Assembly: GCF_024448505.1 (NCBI RefSeq)
Contig: NZ_JAMOHV010000013.1
Span: forward strand, 62,001 to 126,000
Length of the DNA: 64,000 nt
Direction of reading: 5' to 3'
From: Stutzerimonas degradans
GTDB taxonomy: Bacteria; Pseudomonadota; Gammaproteobacteria; Pseudomonadales; Pseudomonadaceae
The translations under genes and the position numbers were made by a program. How positions within the stretch are numbered: position 1 is the first letter of the stretch; each line of letters opens with the position of its first letter. Below, piece by piece: positions 25,384-35,426 of this stretch. Under the pieces are notes generated by a model, which searched no databases, had not been told where the DNA came from, and saw nothing but the letters and a program-made list of their open reading frames with translations.

Positions 25384-26150
25384 GCGATACGCTGCTGCGG
25401 CTGGACGACATCCATGTGCGCTTCGCCGGCCAGGACGTGCTGCAAGGCGCGCATCTGCAGGTGCACCGCGGCGAGATCGTCACGCTGATCGGCCCCAACG
25501 GCGCCGGCAAGACCACCCTGGTGCGCGTGGTGCTCGGCCTGCTCACGCCGGAGCGCGGCGAGGTCTGGCGCAAGCCGAAGCTGCGGGTCGGCTACATGCC
25601 GCAGAAGCTGCATGTCGACGCCACGCTGCCGCTGTCGGTGCTGCGCTTCCTGCGTCTGGTGCCCGGCGTGGATCGTGCCCGCGCGCTGACGGCGCTGAGC
25701 GAGGTGGGCGCCGAACAGGTGATCGACAGCCCGCTGCAGAAGATTTCCGGCGGCGAGCTGCAGCGCGTGCTGCTGGCCCGCGCCCTGCTGCGCGAACCGG
25801 AGCTGCTGGTTCTCGACGAGCCGGTGCAGGGCGTCGACGTCGCCGGTCAGGCCGAGCTGTACCGGCTGATCGGTCGTCTGCGCGAGCGCTACGGCTGTGG
25901 CGTGCTGATGGTGTCGCACGACCTGCATCTGGTGATGAGCGCGACCGATCAGGTGGTCTGCCTGAATCGCCATGTCTGCTGTTCCGGCCATCCGGAGCAG
26001 GTCAGCACCGACCCGGCGTTCGTCGAGCTGTTCGGCCAGGACGCCCGCAGCCTAGCGGTCTATCACCACCAGCACGATCACCGCCACGACCTGCACGGCA
26101 GCGTGGTGATCGGCAAACCCCACGTCCACGGCCCGAACTGCAAGCACTAG
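25380..26150 (+). CDS. znuC: Zinc ABC transporter, ATPase
   Basis: ZnuC, 256 residues, powers zinc import. It shows Walker A (GPNGAGKTT), the ABC signature (ISGGELQRV), Walker B (LLVLDEP) and the H-loop (VSHDLH). The C-terminal 40 residues are His-rich ([13 protein letters not shown] and later HVHGPNCKH), which may sense or buffer zinc. The ATG at 25380 overlaps the zur stop. It is followed by znuB after 12 bases. Confidence 0.95.
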   Translation: MSDTLLRLDDIHVRFAGQDVLQGAHLQVHRGEIVTLIGPNGAGKTTLVRVVLGLLTPERGEVWRKPKLRVGYMPQKLHVDATLPLSVLRFLRLVPGVDRARALTALSEVGAEQVIDSPLQKISGGELQRVLLARALLREPELLVLDEPVQGVDVAGQAELYRLIGRLRERYGCGVLMVSHDLHLVMSATDQVVCLNRHVCCSGHPEQVSTDPAFVELFGQDARSLAVYHHQHDHRHDLHGSVVIGKPHVHGPNCKH

Positions 26151-26162
26151 ACAGAGCCCCAG

Positions 26163-26948
26163 ATGCCCGATTTCCTGCTCAACGCCCTGCTCGCCGGCCT
26201 CGCCCTGGCGCTGGTCGCCGGCCCGCTCGGCTCCTTCGTCGTCTGGCGGCGCATGGCCTATTTCGGCGACACCCTGTCCCACGCGGCGCTGTTCGGCGTC
26301 GCCCTCGGGCTGATGCTCGACGTCAACCTGACCCTGGCGGTGACCGTCGGCTGCGTGCTGCTCGCTCTCTTGCTGGTCACCCTGCAGCAGCGCCAGCCGC
26401 TCGCCTCCGACACCCTGCTCGGCATCCTCGCGCACAGCACGCTGTCGCTGGGGCTGGTATCGCTGAGCTTCATGGATGACGTGCGCATCGACCTGATGGG
26501 TTACCTGTTCGGCGACCTGCTCGCCGTGGGGCCGAGCGATCTGGCCTGGATCATCGGCGGCAGCGCGTTGGTGCTGCTGATCCTGATTCCGCTGTGGCGG
26601 CCGCTGCTGGCGATCACCGTGCACGAGGAACTGGCCCGCGTCGAAGGCCTGCCGGTGGCGGCGATCCGCCTGGCGCTGATGCTGCTGATCGCGGTGGTGA
26701 TCGCTGTGGCGATGAAGATCGTCGGCGTACTGCTGATCACCTCACTGCTGATCATTCCCGCCGCCGCCGCGCAGCGCCATGCGCGCACCCCGGAGCAGAT
26801 GGCGCTGGGCGCAAGTCTGCTGGGTATCGTAGCGGTATGCCTGGGCCTGACGCTGTCCTGGTACGAGGACACCCCGGCCGGGCCGTCCATCGTGGTCAGC
26901 GCCGCCGCGCTGTTCCTGCTCAGCTTCGCCTGGCCGAAGCGCGCCTGA
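26163..26948 (+). CDS. znuB: Zinc ABC transporter, permease
   Basis: ZnuB, 261 residues, is the membrane channel of the zinc importer (ABC-3 family). It has about eight hydrophobic segments and the family stretch [20 protein letters not shown] near the N-terminus. Later, [20 protein letters not shown] matches the conserved membrane-core helix. Its stop overlaps the start of the next gene by one base (TGATG), which extends the operon to the YgjP-like metallopeptidase. Confidence 0.95.
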   Translation: MPDFLLNALLAGLALALVAGPLGSFVVWRRMAYFGDTLSHAALFGVALGLMLDVNLTLAVTVGCVLLALLLVTLQQRQPLASDTLLGILAHSTLSLGLVSLSFMDDVRIDLMGYLFGDLLAVGPSDLAWIIGGSALVLLILIPLWRPLLAITVHEELARVEGLPVAAIRLALMLLIAVVIAVAMKIVGVLLITSLLIIPAAAAQRHARTPEQMALGASLLGIVAVCLGLTLSWYEDTPAGPSIVVSAAALFLLSFAWPKRA

Positions 26949-27445
26949 TGAGCGATCTGAAGTACCTGCGCGGCTACCCCGAGCCGCTGCTGGCGCAGGT
27001 GCGCCAACTGATCGCCGAGCAGCGCCTGGGCGACTACCTTGCGCGGCGCTACCCCGACCGCCATCAGGTGCAGAGCGACAAAGCGCTGTACGGCTACGTG
27101 CAGCAGCTCAAGCAGGACCATCTGAAAAGCGCGCCGCCGATCGACAAGGTGCTCTACGACAATCGCCTGGACCTGACCCACCGCGCGCTGGGCCTGCATA
27201 CCGCGGTGTCGCGGGTGCAGGGCGGCAAACTCAAGGCGAAGAAGGAAATCCGCGTCGCCGCGCTGTTCCGCGAGGCGGCGCCGGAGTTTCTGCAGATGAT
27301 CGTGGTGCACGAACTCGCCCACCTGCGTGAAAGCGAGCACAACCGCGCCTTCTACAAGCTCTGCGAACACATGCTGCCGGGCTACGGGCAGATCGAGTTC
27401 GACCTTCGGCTGTTCCTGCACTGGCGCGAGCTGCCGAGCAGCTGA
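26948..27445 (+). CDS. YgjP-like metallopeptidase (DUF45/M48 type)
   Basis: This 165-residue cytoplasmic protein carries VVHELAHLRESEHNRAFY, an HExxH zinc motif with a further His downstream, as in YgjP/WLM-type metallopeptidases. It overlaps the znuB stop by one base, so it is co-transcribed with the zinc importer and would be made when zinc is scarce. A link between a zinc-dependent enzyme and zinc starvation is possible but unproven. The homologous position in P. aeruginosa (PA5502) is my recollection. Confidence 0.8.
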   Translation: MSDLKYLRGYPEPLLAQVRQLIAEQRLGDYLARRYPDRHQVQSDKALYGYVQQLKQDHLKSAPPIDKVLYDNRLDLTHRALGLHTAVSRVQGGKLKAKKEIRVAALFREAAPEFLQMIVVHELAHLRESEHNRAFYKLCEHMLPGYGQIEFDLRLFLHWRELPSS

Positions 27446-27456
27446 CGAGGCGCACC

Positions 27457-27616
27457 GCGTGGATGGCTACGGCCATCCACCTACGTCCCGCTGGCACCGA
27501 AGCCTGCGTAGGGTGGAAAACTCGCAACGCGATTTTCCACTCGTCAGCGCCTGGTTTCGCATCGTGCCAGATCAGGGGCCGCATCCGCGTGGATGGCTAC
27601 GGCCATCCACCCTACG
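27457..27616. repeat. REP-like mosaic of three palindromes
   Basis: Two identical palindromes (GTGGATGGC, TACG, GCCATCCAC) lie at 27459-27480 and 27589-27610. Between them, at 27513-27540, is a related one (GTGGAAAA ... TTTTCCAC). Shared edges CGTAGGGTGG and CCACCCTACG mark them as members of one intergenic repeat family. The site lies between converging genes, which is typical for REP/BIME elements. The C-TACG-G loop is a UNCG tetraloop in RNA, which is unusually stable. Confidence 0.8.
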
Positions 27617-27624
27617 CCCACCCG

Positions 27625-29760
27625 TTACGCCGGGATCGCCGCCGCGGCGGCCTCACGCGCCCACACCCGGTGCTGGCCGAGCGCCTGGGCGAAGTTGCCG
27701 AATACCGCATCGACGTCATCGCCCTCCAGCAACCCAGCGTCGGGAGTGAGGTTCAGCGACGCCAGCAGCGGCCGCGCCGCACCGAGCACCACGATGGGTT
27801 TCAGGTGCTTGTAGGCCTCCAGCAGGTAATGCTTGGCCTCGCCGGACTTGGCCATGGCCGCCGCCGCATCGGCACCCCCGGGGACGAACACCGCGTCGAA
27901 CATCACCGACGGCATGCCGTCCATTGCCGCGTCGACCGGCAACATCTGCCCATCGGCAGTCTTCACCGGTGCCGGTGACGGGCCGATGATCTTGGCCAGC
28001 GCGCCCTGTTCCGCCAGCTTGGCCTTGAACGCATCGATCGCCGCGCCATCGACGCCGTTGGCCACCAGAATGGCCACCTTGCGCGACTTGATATTGCCCG
28101 GCACGTGGTTCATCAGGCTCAGTGCCGGCGAACTCTGCGGCGTCGGCGCCTTCGGCGCTACGGTCGGCGCGCTCGGTGCCGGCAGGCCGAGGTTCTCGGC
28201 CACGCGACGGGCCAACTCCAGGTCGATATTGGCGAGAATCTCGTTGACCTGCCGTTCGCGGATGAACACCCGCTCCACCTTGCCCAGCTCGAAGGTATAG
28301 GCGCCGATGATGTGCTCCTTCTCCGGCGCGCTCATGCTGTTCCAGAACAGCGTGGCCTGGGAGAAGTGGTCGCCGAAGGATTCACTGCGGTTGCGGATCT
28401 TGTGCCCCTCGACGCGCTCCGGATAGCTCTCGAAACCGCCGCCCTGAGCCGCCGGCGGGGTTTCCTTGGGCCAGCCGCTGTCGATCGAGTTGGGCTCGTA
28501 ATTGGCGCGGCCCTTGTGGATGGTCTGGCGATGGAAGGCGTCGCGCTGGTTGTTGTGGAACGGGCACAGCGGGCGGTTGATCGGGATCTCGTGGAAGTTC
28601 GGCCCACCAAGACGCAGCAGCTGGGTGTCGGTGTAGGAAAACAGCCGGCCCTGCAGCAGCGGGTCGTTGGTGAAGTCGATGCCCGGCACGATGTGGCCGA
28701 TGTGGAAGGCAGCCTGCTCGGTCTCGGCGAAGAAGTTGTCCGGGTTGCGGTTGAGGGTCATCTTGCCGAGCTTCTGCACCGGCACCAGCTCCTCGGGGAT
28801 GATCTTGGTCGGGTCGAGCAGGTCGAAGTCGAACTTGTGCTCGTCGGCTTCCTCGACCACCTGCACACCCAGCTCCCACTCGAAGTAGTCGCCCATCTCG
28901 ATGGACTCCCACATGTCGCGGCGGTTGAAGTCCGGGTCCTTGCCGGCAATCTTCAGCGTCTCGTCCCAGACCAGCGAGAACGCCCCGGCGACCGGCTTCC
29001 AGTGGAACTTGACGAAGCGGCTGACGCCCTCGGCATTGATCATGCGGAAGGTATGCACGCCGAAACCCTCCATCGCCCGGAAGCTGCGAGGAATACCGCG
29101 GTCGGACATGGTCCAGAGCACCATGTGCGCCGATTCCGGGGTCAGCGAGACGAAGTCCCAGAAACTGTCATGCGCCGACTGCGCCTGAGGAATCTCATTG
29201 TGCGGCTCGGGTTTGACCGCATGCACGAAGTCCGGAAACTTGATGGCATCCTGAATGAAGAACACCGGCATGTTGTTGCCGACCAGGTCGAAGTTGCCCT
29301 CGTCGGTGTAGAACTTGGTGGCGAAGCCGCGGGCATCACGCACCGTATCGGCCGAGCCGCGCGAGCCCTGCACCGTGGAGAAACGCACGAATACCGGAGT
29401 TTCCTTGCCTTCGCCGGCGAGGAACGAGGCCTTGGTCAGCCAGCTGTGATCACCGTAACTCTTGAACACGCCATGAGCTGCCGAGCCGCGCGCGTGGACG
29501 ATGCGCTCGGGAATGCGCTCGTGGTCGAAGTGGGTGAGCTTCTCGCGCATGATGAAGTCTTCGAGCAGCGAGGGCCCACGGCCGCCCGCCTTGAGCGTGT
29601 TCTGGTTGTCGGCGATCTTCACGCCCTGATTGGTGCGCAGCGCCTCGCCGGTGGCGTCGCTGCGGAACGCTTCCAGCTGGTCGAGCTTGGCGTTGTGATT
29701 GGCGCGGTCGACGGTGTCGGTGCCGGCCAGCTCGCTCTGTTTGGGGGTCTTGTCGGTCAT
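27625..29760 (-). CDS. katE: Large-subunit monofunctional catalase (HPII type)
   Basis: This 711-residue haem catalase breaks down hydrogen peroxide. Catalytic His89 lies in [13 protein letters not shown], Asn162 in [12 protein letters not shown], and the proximal Tyr in [16 protein letters not shown]. The length and the C-terminal flavodoxin-like domain (about residues 560-711, with [18 protein letters not shown] and [13 protein letters not shown]) mark it as the large HPII clade. The start at 29760 begins [10 protein letters not shown]. It stands alone, facing the zinc operon across the repeat mosaic. It is not part of the P. aeruginosa gene order at this place, as far as I recall. Confidence 0.95.
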   Translation of the reverse strand: MTDKTPKQSELAGTDTVDRANHNAKLDQLEAFRSDATGEALRTNQGVKIADNQNTLKAGGRGPSLLEDFIMREKLTHFDHERIPERIVHARGSAAHGVFKSYGDHSWLTKASFLAGEGKETPVFVRFSTVQGSRGSADTVRDARGFATKFYTDEGNFDLVGNNMPVFFIQDAIKFPDFVHAVKPEPHNEIPQAQSAHDSFWDFVSLTPESAHMVLWTMSDRGIPRSFRAMEGFGVHTFRMINAEGVSRFVKFHWKPVAGAFSLVWDETLKIAGKDPDFNRRDMWESIEMGDYFEWELGVQVVEEADEHKFDFDLLDPTKIIPEELVPVQKLGKMTLNRNPDNFFAETEQAAFHIGHIVPGIDFTNDPLLQGRLFSYTDTQLLRLGGPNFHEIPINRPLCPFHNNQRDAFHRQTIHKGRANYEPNSIDSGWPKETPPAAQGGGFESYPERVEGHKIRNRSESFGDHFSQATLFWNSMSAPEKEHIIGAYTFELGKVERVFIRERQVNEILANIDLELARRVAENLGLPAPSAPTVAPKAPTPQSSPALSLMNHVPGNIKSRKVAILVANGVDGAAIDAFKAKLAEQGALAKIIGPSPAPVKTADGQMLPVDAAMDGMPSVMFDAVFVPGGADAAAAMAKSGEAKHYLLEAYKHLKPIVVLGAARPLLASLNLTPDAGLLEGDDVDAVFGNFAQALGQHRVWAREAAAAAIPA

Positions 29761-30018
29761 GATGGGCCTCGGTTAGCGATGAGCTGAACCGCGAACGATC
29801 GGACCACAACCGCGGGCCGTCCGGATGATCGATTCACGGCGTACCGGTTAGTGACCGCACCAACCGCCGCAAGGTTGCCACGCGGCGACGACCTGCCGAC
29901 GCGCCGCCGCATCCGGACGCACTCGGCACAGGCGAGCGACGTCGGCGCCGAACGGGTAGAATGCCCGCCTTTCGCCGCAAATCCCGGCCCCGAACGACCG
30001 CACCCACAAGGTTCGCCC

Positions 30019-31041
30019 GTGATCGAATTCCAGCAAGTCCACAAAACCTACCGGAGCACCGGCCGCCGAAGCGCCAGCCGCGATGTCGTCGCGCTGCGGC
30101 CGATCGATCTGCTGATCGAATCCGGCGAGGTATTCGGCCTGATCGGCCACTCCGGCGCCGGCAAGAGCACGCTGCTGCGCCTGATCAATCGCCTGGAAGA
30201 GCCTTCCGGCGGGCGCATTCTGGTCAACGGTGAAGATGTCACCGCGCTGGACGCCGACGGCCTGCGGCGTTTCCGCCAGCGCGTCGGCATGATCTTCCAG
30301 CACTTCAACCTGCTGATGTCCAAGACCGTGGCGGACAACGTCGCCATGCCGCTGCGCCTGGCCGGCATTCGCTCGCGCAGCGAGATCGACGCCCGCGTCG
30401 CCGCCCTGCTCGAGCGCGTCGGCCTCAAGGACCACGCACGCAAATATCCGGCGCAGCTCTCCGGTGGCCAGAAGCAGCGCGTCGGCATCGCCCGCGCGCT
30501 GGCCACCGAGCCGAGCATCCTGCTCTGCGACGAGGCCACCAGCGCGCTCGATCCACAGACCACCGCGCAGGTATTGCAGCTGCTGGCCGAGATCAACCGC
30601 GAGTTGAAGCTGACCATCGTGCTGATCACCCACGAGATGGACGTGATCCGCCGCGTCTGCGACCGCGTGGCGGTGATGGATGGCGGCGCCATCGTCGAGC
30701 AGGGTCCGGTCACCGAGGTGTTCCTGCATCCCAAGCACCCGACCACCCAACGCTTCGTGCTGGAAGACGAGGCGATGGACGAAGGCGAGCAGCACGACGA
30801 CTTCGCCCATGTGCCAGGGCGCATCCTGCGCCTGACCTTCCAGGGCGATTCGACCTACAAGCCGCTGCTCGGCACGGTCGCCCGTGAAACCGGGGTCGAC
30901 TACAGCATCCTTTCCGGGCGCATCGACCGCATCAAGGACACCCCCTACGGCCAGCTCACGCTGTCGCTGATCGGCGGAGACATGAACGCGGCGATGACCC
31001 GCCTGCAGGCCGCCGACGTGCATGTGGAGGTATTGCGCTGA
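30019..31041 (+). CDS. metN: Methionine ABC transporter, ATPase
   Basis: MetN, 340 residues, is the ATPase of the D/L-methionine importer. It has Walker A (GHSGAGKST), signature (LSGGQKQRV), Walker B (ILLCDEA) and the C-terminal regulatory NIL domain (from about residue 265, [20 protein letters not shown]), which inhibits transport when methionine is bound. The start is a GTG at 30019; the open frame reaches further upstream without family residues. A TAGAAT -10 element at about 29957 may be the promoter of metNIQ. The 258 bases upstream show no riboswitch I could recognise. Confidence 0.93.
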   Translation: MIEFQQVHKTYRSTGRRSASRDVVALRPIDLLIESGEVFGLIGHSGAGKSTLLRLINRLEEPSGGRILVNGEDVTALDADGLRRFRQRVGMIFQHFNLLMSKTVADNVAMPLRLAGIRSRSEIDARVAALLERVGLKDHARKYPAQLSGGQKQRVGIARALATEPSILLCDEATSALDPQTTAQVLQLLAEINRELKLTIVLITHEMDVIRRVCDRVAVMDGGAIVEQGPVTEVFLHPKHPTTQRFVLEDEAMDEGEQHDDFAHVPGRILRLTFQGDSTYKPLLGTVARETGVDYSILSGRIDRIKDTPYGQLTLSLIGGDMNAAMTRLQAADVHVEVLR

Positions 31042-31706
31042 TGGATGCCCTGTTCACCAACGTAGATTGGTACGAAATCTGGCTGGCCACGCTGGACACC
31101 CTGCTGATGCTCGGTGGCTCGCTGCTGTTCACCATCCTGCTCGGCCTGCCGCTGGGCGTGCTGCTGTTCCTCAGCGGCCCGCGCCAGCTGTTCGAGAACG
31201 GCCCGCTGTACGCCGCGCTGTCGTTCGTGGTCAACGTGCTGCGCTCGCTGCCGTTCATCATCCTGCTGATCGTGATGATTCCGTTCACCGTGCTGCTCAC
31301 CGGCACTTCGCTGGGTGTGGCCGGGGCGATTCCGCCGCTGGTGGTGGGCGCTGCGCCGTTCTTCGCGCGGCTGGTGGAGACCGCGCTGCGCGAGGTCGAC
31401 CGCGGCATCATCGAGGCAACCCAGGCGATGGGCGCCACCACCCGGCAGATCATCTTCAGTGCATTGCTGCCGGAGGCGCGGCCGGGCATCATCGCGGCGA
31501 TTACCGTCACCGCCATCACCCTGGTGTCCTACACCGCGATGGCCGGTGTGGTGGGCGCCGGCGGTCTCGGCGACCTGGCGATCCGCTTCGGCTACCAGCG
31601 CTTCCAGACCGACGTGATGGTGGTCACCGTGGTCCTGCTGCTGGTGCTGGTGCAGGTACTGCAAAGCGTCGGCGACCGGCTGGTCACGCATTTTTCGCGC
31701 AAATAA
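31041..31706 (+). CDS. metI: Methionine ABC transporter, permease
   Basis: MetI, 221 residues, is the membrane subunit of the methionine importer. It has five hydrophobic segments and the coupling loop EATQAMGATTRQIIFSALLP (EAA motif). The ATG shares one base with the metN stop (TGATG), so both are translated together. It precedes metQ by 57 bases. Confidence 0.94.
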   Translation: MDALFTNVDWYEIWLATLDTLLMLGGSLLFTILLGLPLGVLLFLSGPRQLFENGPLYAALSFVVNVLRSLPFIILLIVMIPFTVLLTGTSLGVAGAIPPLVVGAAPFFARLVETALREVDRGIIEATQAMGATTRQIIFSALLPEARPGIIAAITVTAITLVSYTAMAGVVGAGGLGDLAIRFGYQRFQTDVMVVTVVLLLVLVQVLQSVGDRLVTHFSRK

Positions 31707-31763
31707 CCGCAACCAGGGCGAGCGAACCATCGCACCCCGCTCAACTCCTGAAGGAACCGAACG

Positions 31764-32537
31764 ATGAAGAAACTGATTGCCGCCCTGGCTACCGTTGCCG
31801 CCTTCTCCGCTCAGGCGGCCGAAGAACTGAAAGTCGCCGCCACCGCGGTGCCGCACGCCGAGATCCTCGAGTTCGTCAAACCCAAGCTGGCCGAGCAGGG
31901 CGTGGAACTGGAGATCAAGATCTTCACCGACTACGTGCAGCCGAACATCCAGGTCGCCGAGAAGCGCCTGGACGCCAACTTCTTCCAGCACCAGCCGTAC
32001 CTGGACGAGTTCAACAAGGGCAAGGGCACCGATCTGGTCAGCGTCACCGGCGTGCACATCGAGCCGTTCGGCGCCTACTCCAGCAAGCACAAGTCGCTGG
32101 ACGAGCTGCCCGACGGCGCCAACGTGGTGATTCCCAACGACGCCACCAACGGCGGCCGCGCGCTGCTGCTGCTGGCCAAGGCCGGACTGATCACGCTGAA
32201 GGAGGGCGCCGGCATCACCGCCACGCCGAAGGACATCGCCGACAACCCCAAGCACATCAAGGTGCGTGAGCTGGAAGCAGCGACCCTGCCGCGCGTGCTG
32301 ACCCAGGTCGACCTGGCGCTGATCAACACCAACTACGCGCTGGAAGCCAAGCTGAACCCGATCCAGGACGCTCTGGTGATCGAAGGCAGCGACTCGCCGT
32401 ACGTGAACATCCTGGTCGCCCGGCCGGACAACAAGGACAGCGCCGCCATGCAGAAGCTGGTCGAGGTGCTGCATAGCCATGACGTCCTGCAATTCATGGC
32501 CGAGAAGTACGCCGGTGCGGTGGTGCCGGTGTACTGA
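31764..32537 (+). CDS. metQ: Methionine-binding protein MetQ
   Basis: MetQ, 257 residues, captures methionine in the periplasm (NlpA family). It begins MKKLIAALATVAAFSAQAAE, a Sec signal peptide; no lipobox Cys is present, so it is probably soluble rather than lipid-anchored. KIFTDYVQPNIQVAEKRLDA and LINTNYALEAKLNP are conserved. GAACG-type leader AAGGAACCGAACG precedes the ATG. A strong two-way terminator follows, ending the operon. Confidence 0.94.
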   Translation: MKKLIAALATVAAFSAQAAEELKVAATAVPHAEILEFVKPKLAEQGVELEIKIFTDYVQPNIQVAEKRLDANFFQHQPYLDEFNKGKGTDLVSVTGVHIEPFGAYSSKHKSLDELPDGANVVIPNDATNGGRALLLLAKAGLITLKEGAGITATPKDIADNPKHIKVRELEAATLPRVLTQVDLALINTNYALEAKLNPIQDALVIEGSDSPYVNILVARPDNKDSAAMQKLVEVLHSHDVLQFMAEKYAGAVVPVY

Positions 32538-32555
32538 ACGCTACCGCTGTGACTG

Positions 32556-32580
32556 AAAACCCCGCCACGGCGGGGTTTTT
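32556..32580. terminator. Bidirectional terminator after metQ
   Basis: The stem CCCCGCC (32560-32566) pairs with GGCGGGG (32569-32575), flanked by four A on the left and five T on the right. It serves metNIQ and can also end the exported HExxH gene on the minus strand. Confidence 0.85.
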
Positions 32581-32592
32581 CATGTCCGCAGA

Positions 32593-33207
32593 TCAGGGTT
32601 GCGCCTCGGCCTGACGCAACGCCTGCTCCACCTCGCGCTCCAGCGCGTAAGCGGGGCTTTCCACGGCGCGGTGATCCAGCGTGTAGCGCCGGGCGAACTC
32701 GGCGACGCCCCACTCCAGGTACTGTTCGACGTGCTTGAGCTCATGCGCCCACAGCGCGAGGTTGTCCTGCGCGTCCGCCGGCCGGCGGAACACGATGACG
32801 TCGATCAGGGTGACGGCGTTGATGTCCGGATTGCGCAGCAGCGCGTTGCCGGCATCCAGCGCGACCTGGTCGCCGACGCGAAAGCGCGCCGTCTCCAGCA
32901 CCGCCAGGTCGAAGTAGGGCTCCAGCTGCAGGCGCAGGTGCAGCGGAATCGGCTCGGCGCCGGCGGCGATCAGCTGCTCGCGCGACTGCTGGATCCAGCT
33001 CTGCAGCGCCAACGCGCTCATCTGCTGCACGCGCTCGAGCACCACCTGGGCGTCGGTGGCCGCGCCGGGCACGCAGAAACAGTTGCCGCCCAGACAAAGC
33101 GGCTGCTCGCCGGACGGGCAGCTGGTCTGTGCCGGGACGGCGGCGCTGCCCAGCGCCAGCAGCGTGAGCAGGCCTCGGGTCAGGCGAAGGAACGGCTTGA
33201 GCGACAC
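32593..33207 (-). CDS. Exported DUF4157-like protein with HExxH motif
   Basis: This 204-residue protein begins at a GTG at 33207 with a signal peptide (MSLKPFLRLTRGLLTLLALG) and has a short Cys-rich segment CPSGEQPLCLGGNCFCVPG after cleavage. The end carries LWAHELKHVEQYLEWGVAEF, an HExxH motif typical of DUF4157 proteins, a family linked to extracellular metalloproteases. A longer reading to 33246 also starts at GTG but lacks a signal peptide at its start. It lies between metQ and treS and shares no clear operon. A peptidase role is a guess. Confidence 0.65.
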   Translation of the reverse strand: MSLKPFLRLTRGLLTLLALGSAAVPAQTSCPSGEQPLCLGGNCFCVPGAATDAQVVLERVQQMSALALQSWIQQSREQLIAAGAEPIPLHLRLQLEPYFDLAVLETARFRVGDQVALDAGNALLRNPDINAVTLIDVIVFRRPADAQDNLALWAHELKHVEQYLEWGVAEFARRYTLDHRAVESPAYALEREVEQALRQAEAQP

Positions 33208-33234
33208 GGCGGTTCTCGCAGAGGGGAGGCGATC

Positions 33235-33263
33235 GGCGCCGCGCACTATAGCGGCGCGGCGCC
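33235..33263. other. Large GC-rich inverted repeat between treS and DUF4157-like gene
   Basis: GGCGCCGCGC (33235-33244) and its exact complement (33254-33263) flank a nine-base loop containing CTATAG. On the minus strand it follows treS without a T tract, so it may be a weak terminator. The loop also gives TATAGT, a possible -10 element for the exported HExxH gene. Confidence 0.4.
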
Positions 33264-33280
33264 GGCCCGCGAAGGGCCGC

Positions 33281-35350
33281 TCAGATCACCGGCGAGGCGG
33301 CGCTGACCACACGCAGGGCGAGGCCTTCGTAGGGATCGAGGTTGAGCGTCAGCTCGCAGTTCTCGGTCAGATCGCCCTCGACCCGCTCGTGGATGATGTC
33401 GACCACCGGCCCCGGCGCGACGCCGGGCAGGCAGATCGTCTCGCTGATCGGCGCGGCGCCGAAATTCAGCGCGGTGAGCTGCACACCCTTGCCGGCCGGC
33501 AGCTCGTGCACCATCACCAGCAGGCCCGGCGCCTGCACCTCGGGAATCAGGATCTGCCGGCTGGCCGCGATGTCGTAGGCGCGCCGCACGCTGAGGATGC
33601 GCTTGAGCTGGCAGGCGAAGGAGCCGGGGTTCTGCAGCTGCTCGACGAGGCTGCCGTACAGCGCGCGAGCACGCGGCAGGCCCTCGGCGGAGGCCTCGGC
33701 CTCGGGCGCAAGATCGGCCAGATCATAGGCGCCGCGGTTGATCCAGCGCGTGTCGCCGTCGCCCATCAGGTGCGCGACCTGCTCGGGCGCCAGCGGCAGG
33801 GCACCGACCAGGTCCCAGCCGGAGAGGGCAAACACGCCCGGCTGCATGGCGTTGAACATCACCAGCAGGAGGTGCAGGCGCTGGATCTGCTCGACCTCGG
33901 CCGGCCCGATGGCGTCCAGGTCGCGGATGCCCAGCGCGGCGGCGATCAGGCTGGCGCTGGTGCAGGCCACGCCATTGGTGACGAACTTGAGGTTGTAGGG
34001 CGCCTGCTCGCCGGTCAGGCGTTCGTACATCTCCTCGCGGATCAGTTCGCGCAGATGCCCGCCGGGCAGCGTCTGGCCGCGGAAGTGGTAGTGGTCGTAG
34101 GCGTGCAGCGTCCAGAAGTGCACCAGCTCCAGGGTCAGCTCGTCGTGGTTCTGCAGCGCATGGATCAGCGACGCCGGGTCGATGCCGATGGTGTGCATTT
34201 CCCGAAGCATCAGCCGCAGGAATTCGCTGTCGCCGGTGAGCAATGCGTGCTGGTAGGCGGGGCGGGTGATGAAGTCGTAGGACAGGTCGGCGCCGCCGTG
34301 GGACATGGCCGCGATGTCGTCCAGCGTCAGGTTGAGTTCCTGGAAGCTGAAGCCGCCGGCTTTGCGAATCATGCCGGCGATCAGCTGGTTGCCGGTGACC
34401 GACAGCGGGTGGCTTTCCGACCAGGCGGTGCCCTCGGCGCGCCGCTCGACACCGAGGAAGCCGTTGGCGTCCAGGCGCAGCACGCGCGCGCCGCCGACGT
34501 CGATGGCGTGCAAGGCATCGCCGATGATCAGCTGCTGCGCGGCGAAGGTCGGGTCGAGCCAGTTCAGCGACGGCTGGCCTTCCTTGAAGTAGTGCAGGTA
34601 GACCCAGCGGCGCACCTTGCCGTCGACCCCGGTGATCTCGCCGGTGGCGCTCCAGTCGGTGTCCTTGATGCCAGGCTCGAAGAAGATCACCCGCTGCAGC
34701 TGGCCGACGATGTAGTGCTTTTCCTTCAGACGGTCGACCACTGCCGGCAGCAGGTTCACCGCGTCGCGCTCCGGCGGCACCTCGGGCAGCAGCGACCAGT
34801 CTTCCTCGCGGATTTCCACCATGTGGTAGAGGCCGGGATAGTCCTCGTGGGCCATTTCGGCGAGACGGAAGTCGGCGCCTTTGCCGGTGTGCGCCGGAAC
34901 GATGTCGTCGATCACCACAGCGTTGTGCGCGGCGGCGACGCGGCTGAGCTGGAGCATCTGCTCCTCGCTGCCCAGCGCCGGGTCGATGTCGAAGCCGATG
35001 CGGTCGAAGTTGCCATCCACGGTGGGCGTGTATTCGCGACCGCGCAGGCCGCCGGAGCGCTTCATCGGGCCGTTGTGGATGCCCTGTACGCCGAGTTCGG
35101 ACAGCGCGCTCCACAGCCGCTCGTCACCCAGCGTCTGCAGCACCGAAGCGCCGTCGGCGGTGATGATTGCCGCCGGGTAGGCGGTGAACCATACCGAGGC
35201 AATCGCGCTGGCATCGCGCGGGCGCGCCTGTGCGTAGGGACGCTGCCAGAGGCGCGACTGGCCGGCGTAGAGGCGCGCACTCTGGCGCGCCGCGTGCAGC
35301 ATGGACTGGTCGACCAGCCACTGGATATAGGCGTTGTCCGGGTTGCTCAT
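33281..35350 (-). CDS. treS: Trehalose synthase (maltose glucosyl-mutase), GH13
   Basis: This 689-residue GH13 enzyme interconverts maltose and trehalose by moving a glucosyl unit. The four GH13 regions are present: [25 protein letters not shown] (nucleophile Asp, near residue 290), FSFQELNLT (acid/base Glu) and [10 protein letters not shown]. The length from [15 protein letters not shown] equals that of the P. stutzeri trehalose synthase as I remember it, and the sequence looks very close. Upstream open frame to 35512 is chance. It lies 76 bases behind the PepSY gene. No other trehalose or glycogen gene is near. A role in osmotic or carbon storage is likely. Confidence 0.9.
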   Translation of the reverse strand: MSNPDNAYIQWLVDQSMLHAARQSARLYAGQSRLWQRPYAQARPRDASAIASVWFTAYPAAIITADGASVLQTLGDERLWSALSELGVQGIHNGPMKRSGGLRGREYTPTVDGNFDRIGFDIDPALGSEEQMLQLSRVAAAHNAVVIDDIVPAHTGKGADFRLAEMAHEDYPGLYHMVEIREEDWSLLPEVPPERDAVNLLPAVVDRLKEKHYIVGQLQRVIFFEPGIKDTDWSATGEITGVDGKVRRWVYLHYFKEGQPSLNWLDPTFAAQQLIIGDALHAIDVGGARVLRLDANGFLGVERRAEGTAWSESHPLSVTGNQLIAGMIRKAGGFSFQELNLTLDDIAAMSHGGADLSYDFITRPAYQHALLTGDSEFLRLMLREMHTIGIDPASLIHALQNHDELTLELVHFWTLHAYDHYHFRGQTLPGGHLRELIREEMYERLTGEQAPYNLKFVTNGVACTSASLIAAALGIRDLDAIGPAEVEQIQRLHLLLVMFNAMQPGVFALSGWDLVGALPLAPEQVAHLMGDGDTRWINRGAYDLADLAPEAEASAEGLPRARALYGSLVEQLQNPGSFACQLKRILSVRRAYDIAASRQILIPEVQAPGLLVMVHELPAGKGVQLTALNFGAAPISETICLPGVAPGPVVDIIHERVEGDLTENCELTLNLDPYEGLALRVVSAASPVI

Positions 35351-35426
35351 GCGTCGATCCGTTGGGGCAAGGCAGGGCGATATAGCGATTGGAGTCGAGC
35401 GCCTCGCCATCGTTGCATCCGCCTGC

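Noticed and set aside
29761-30018. Possible SAM-type riboswitch before metN
   Set aside because: No conserved riboswitch core could be recognised; only a -10-like TAGAAT was seen.
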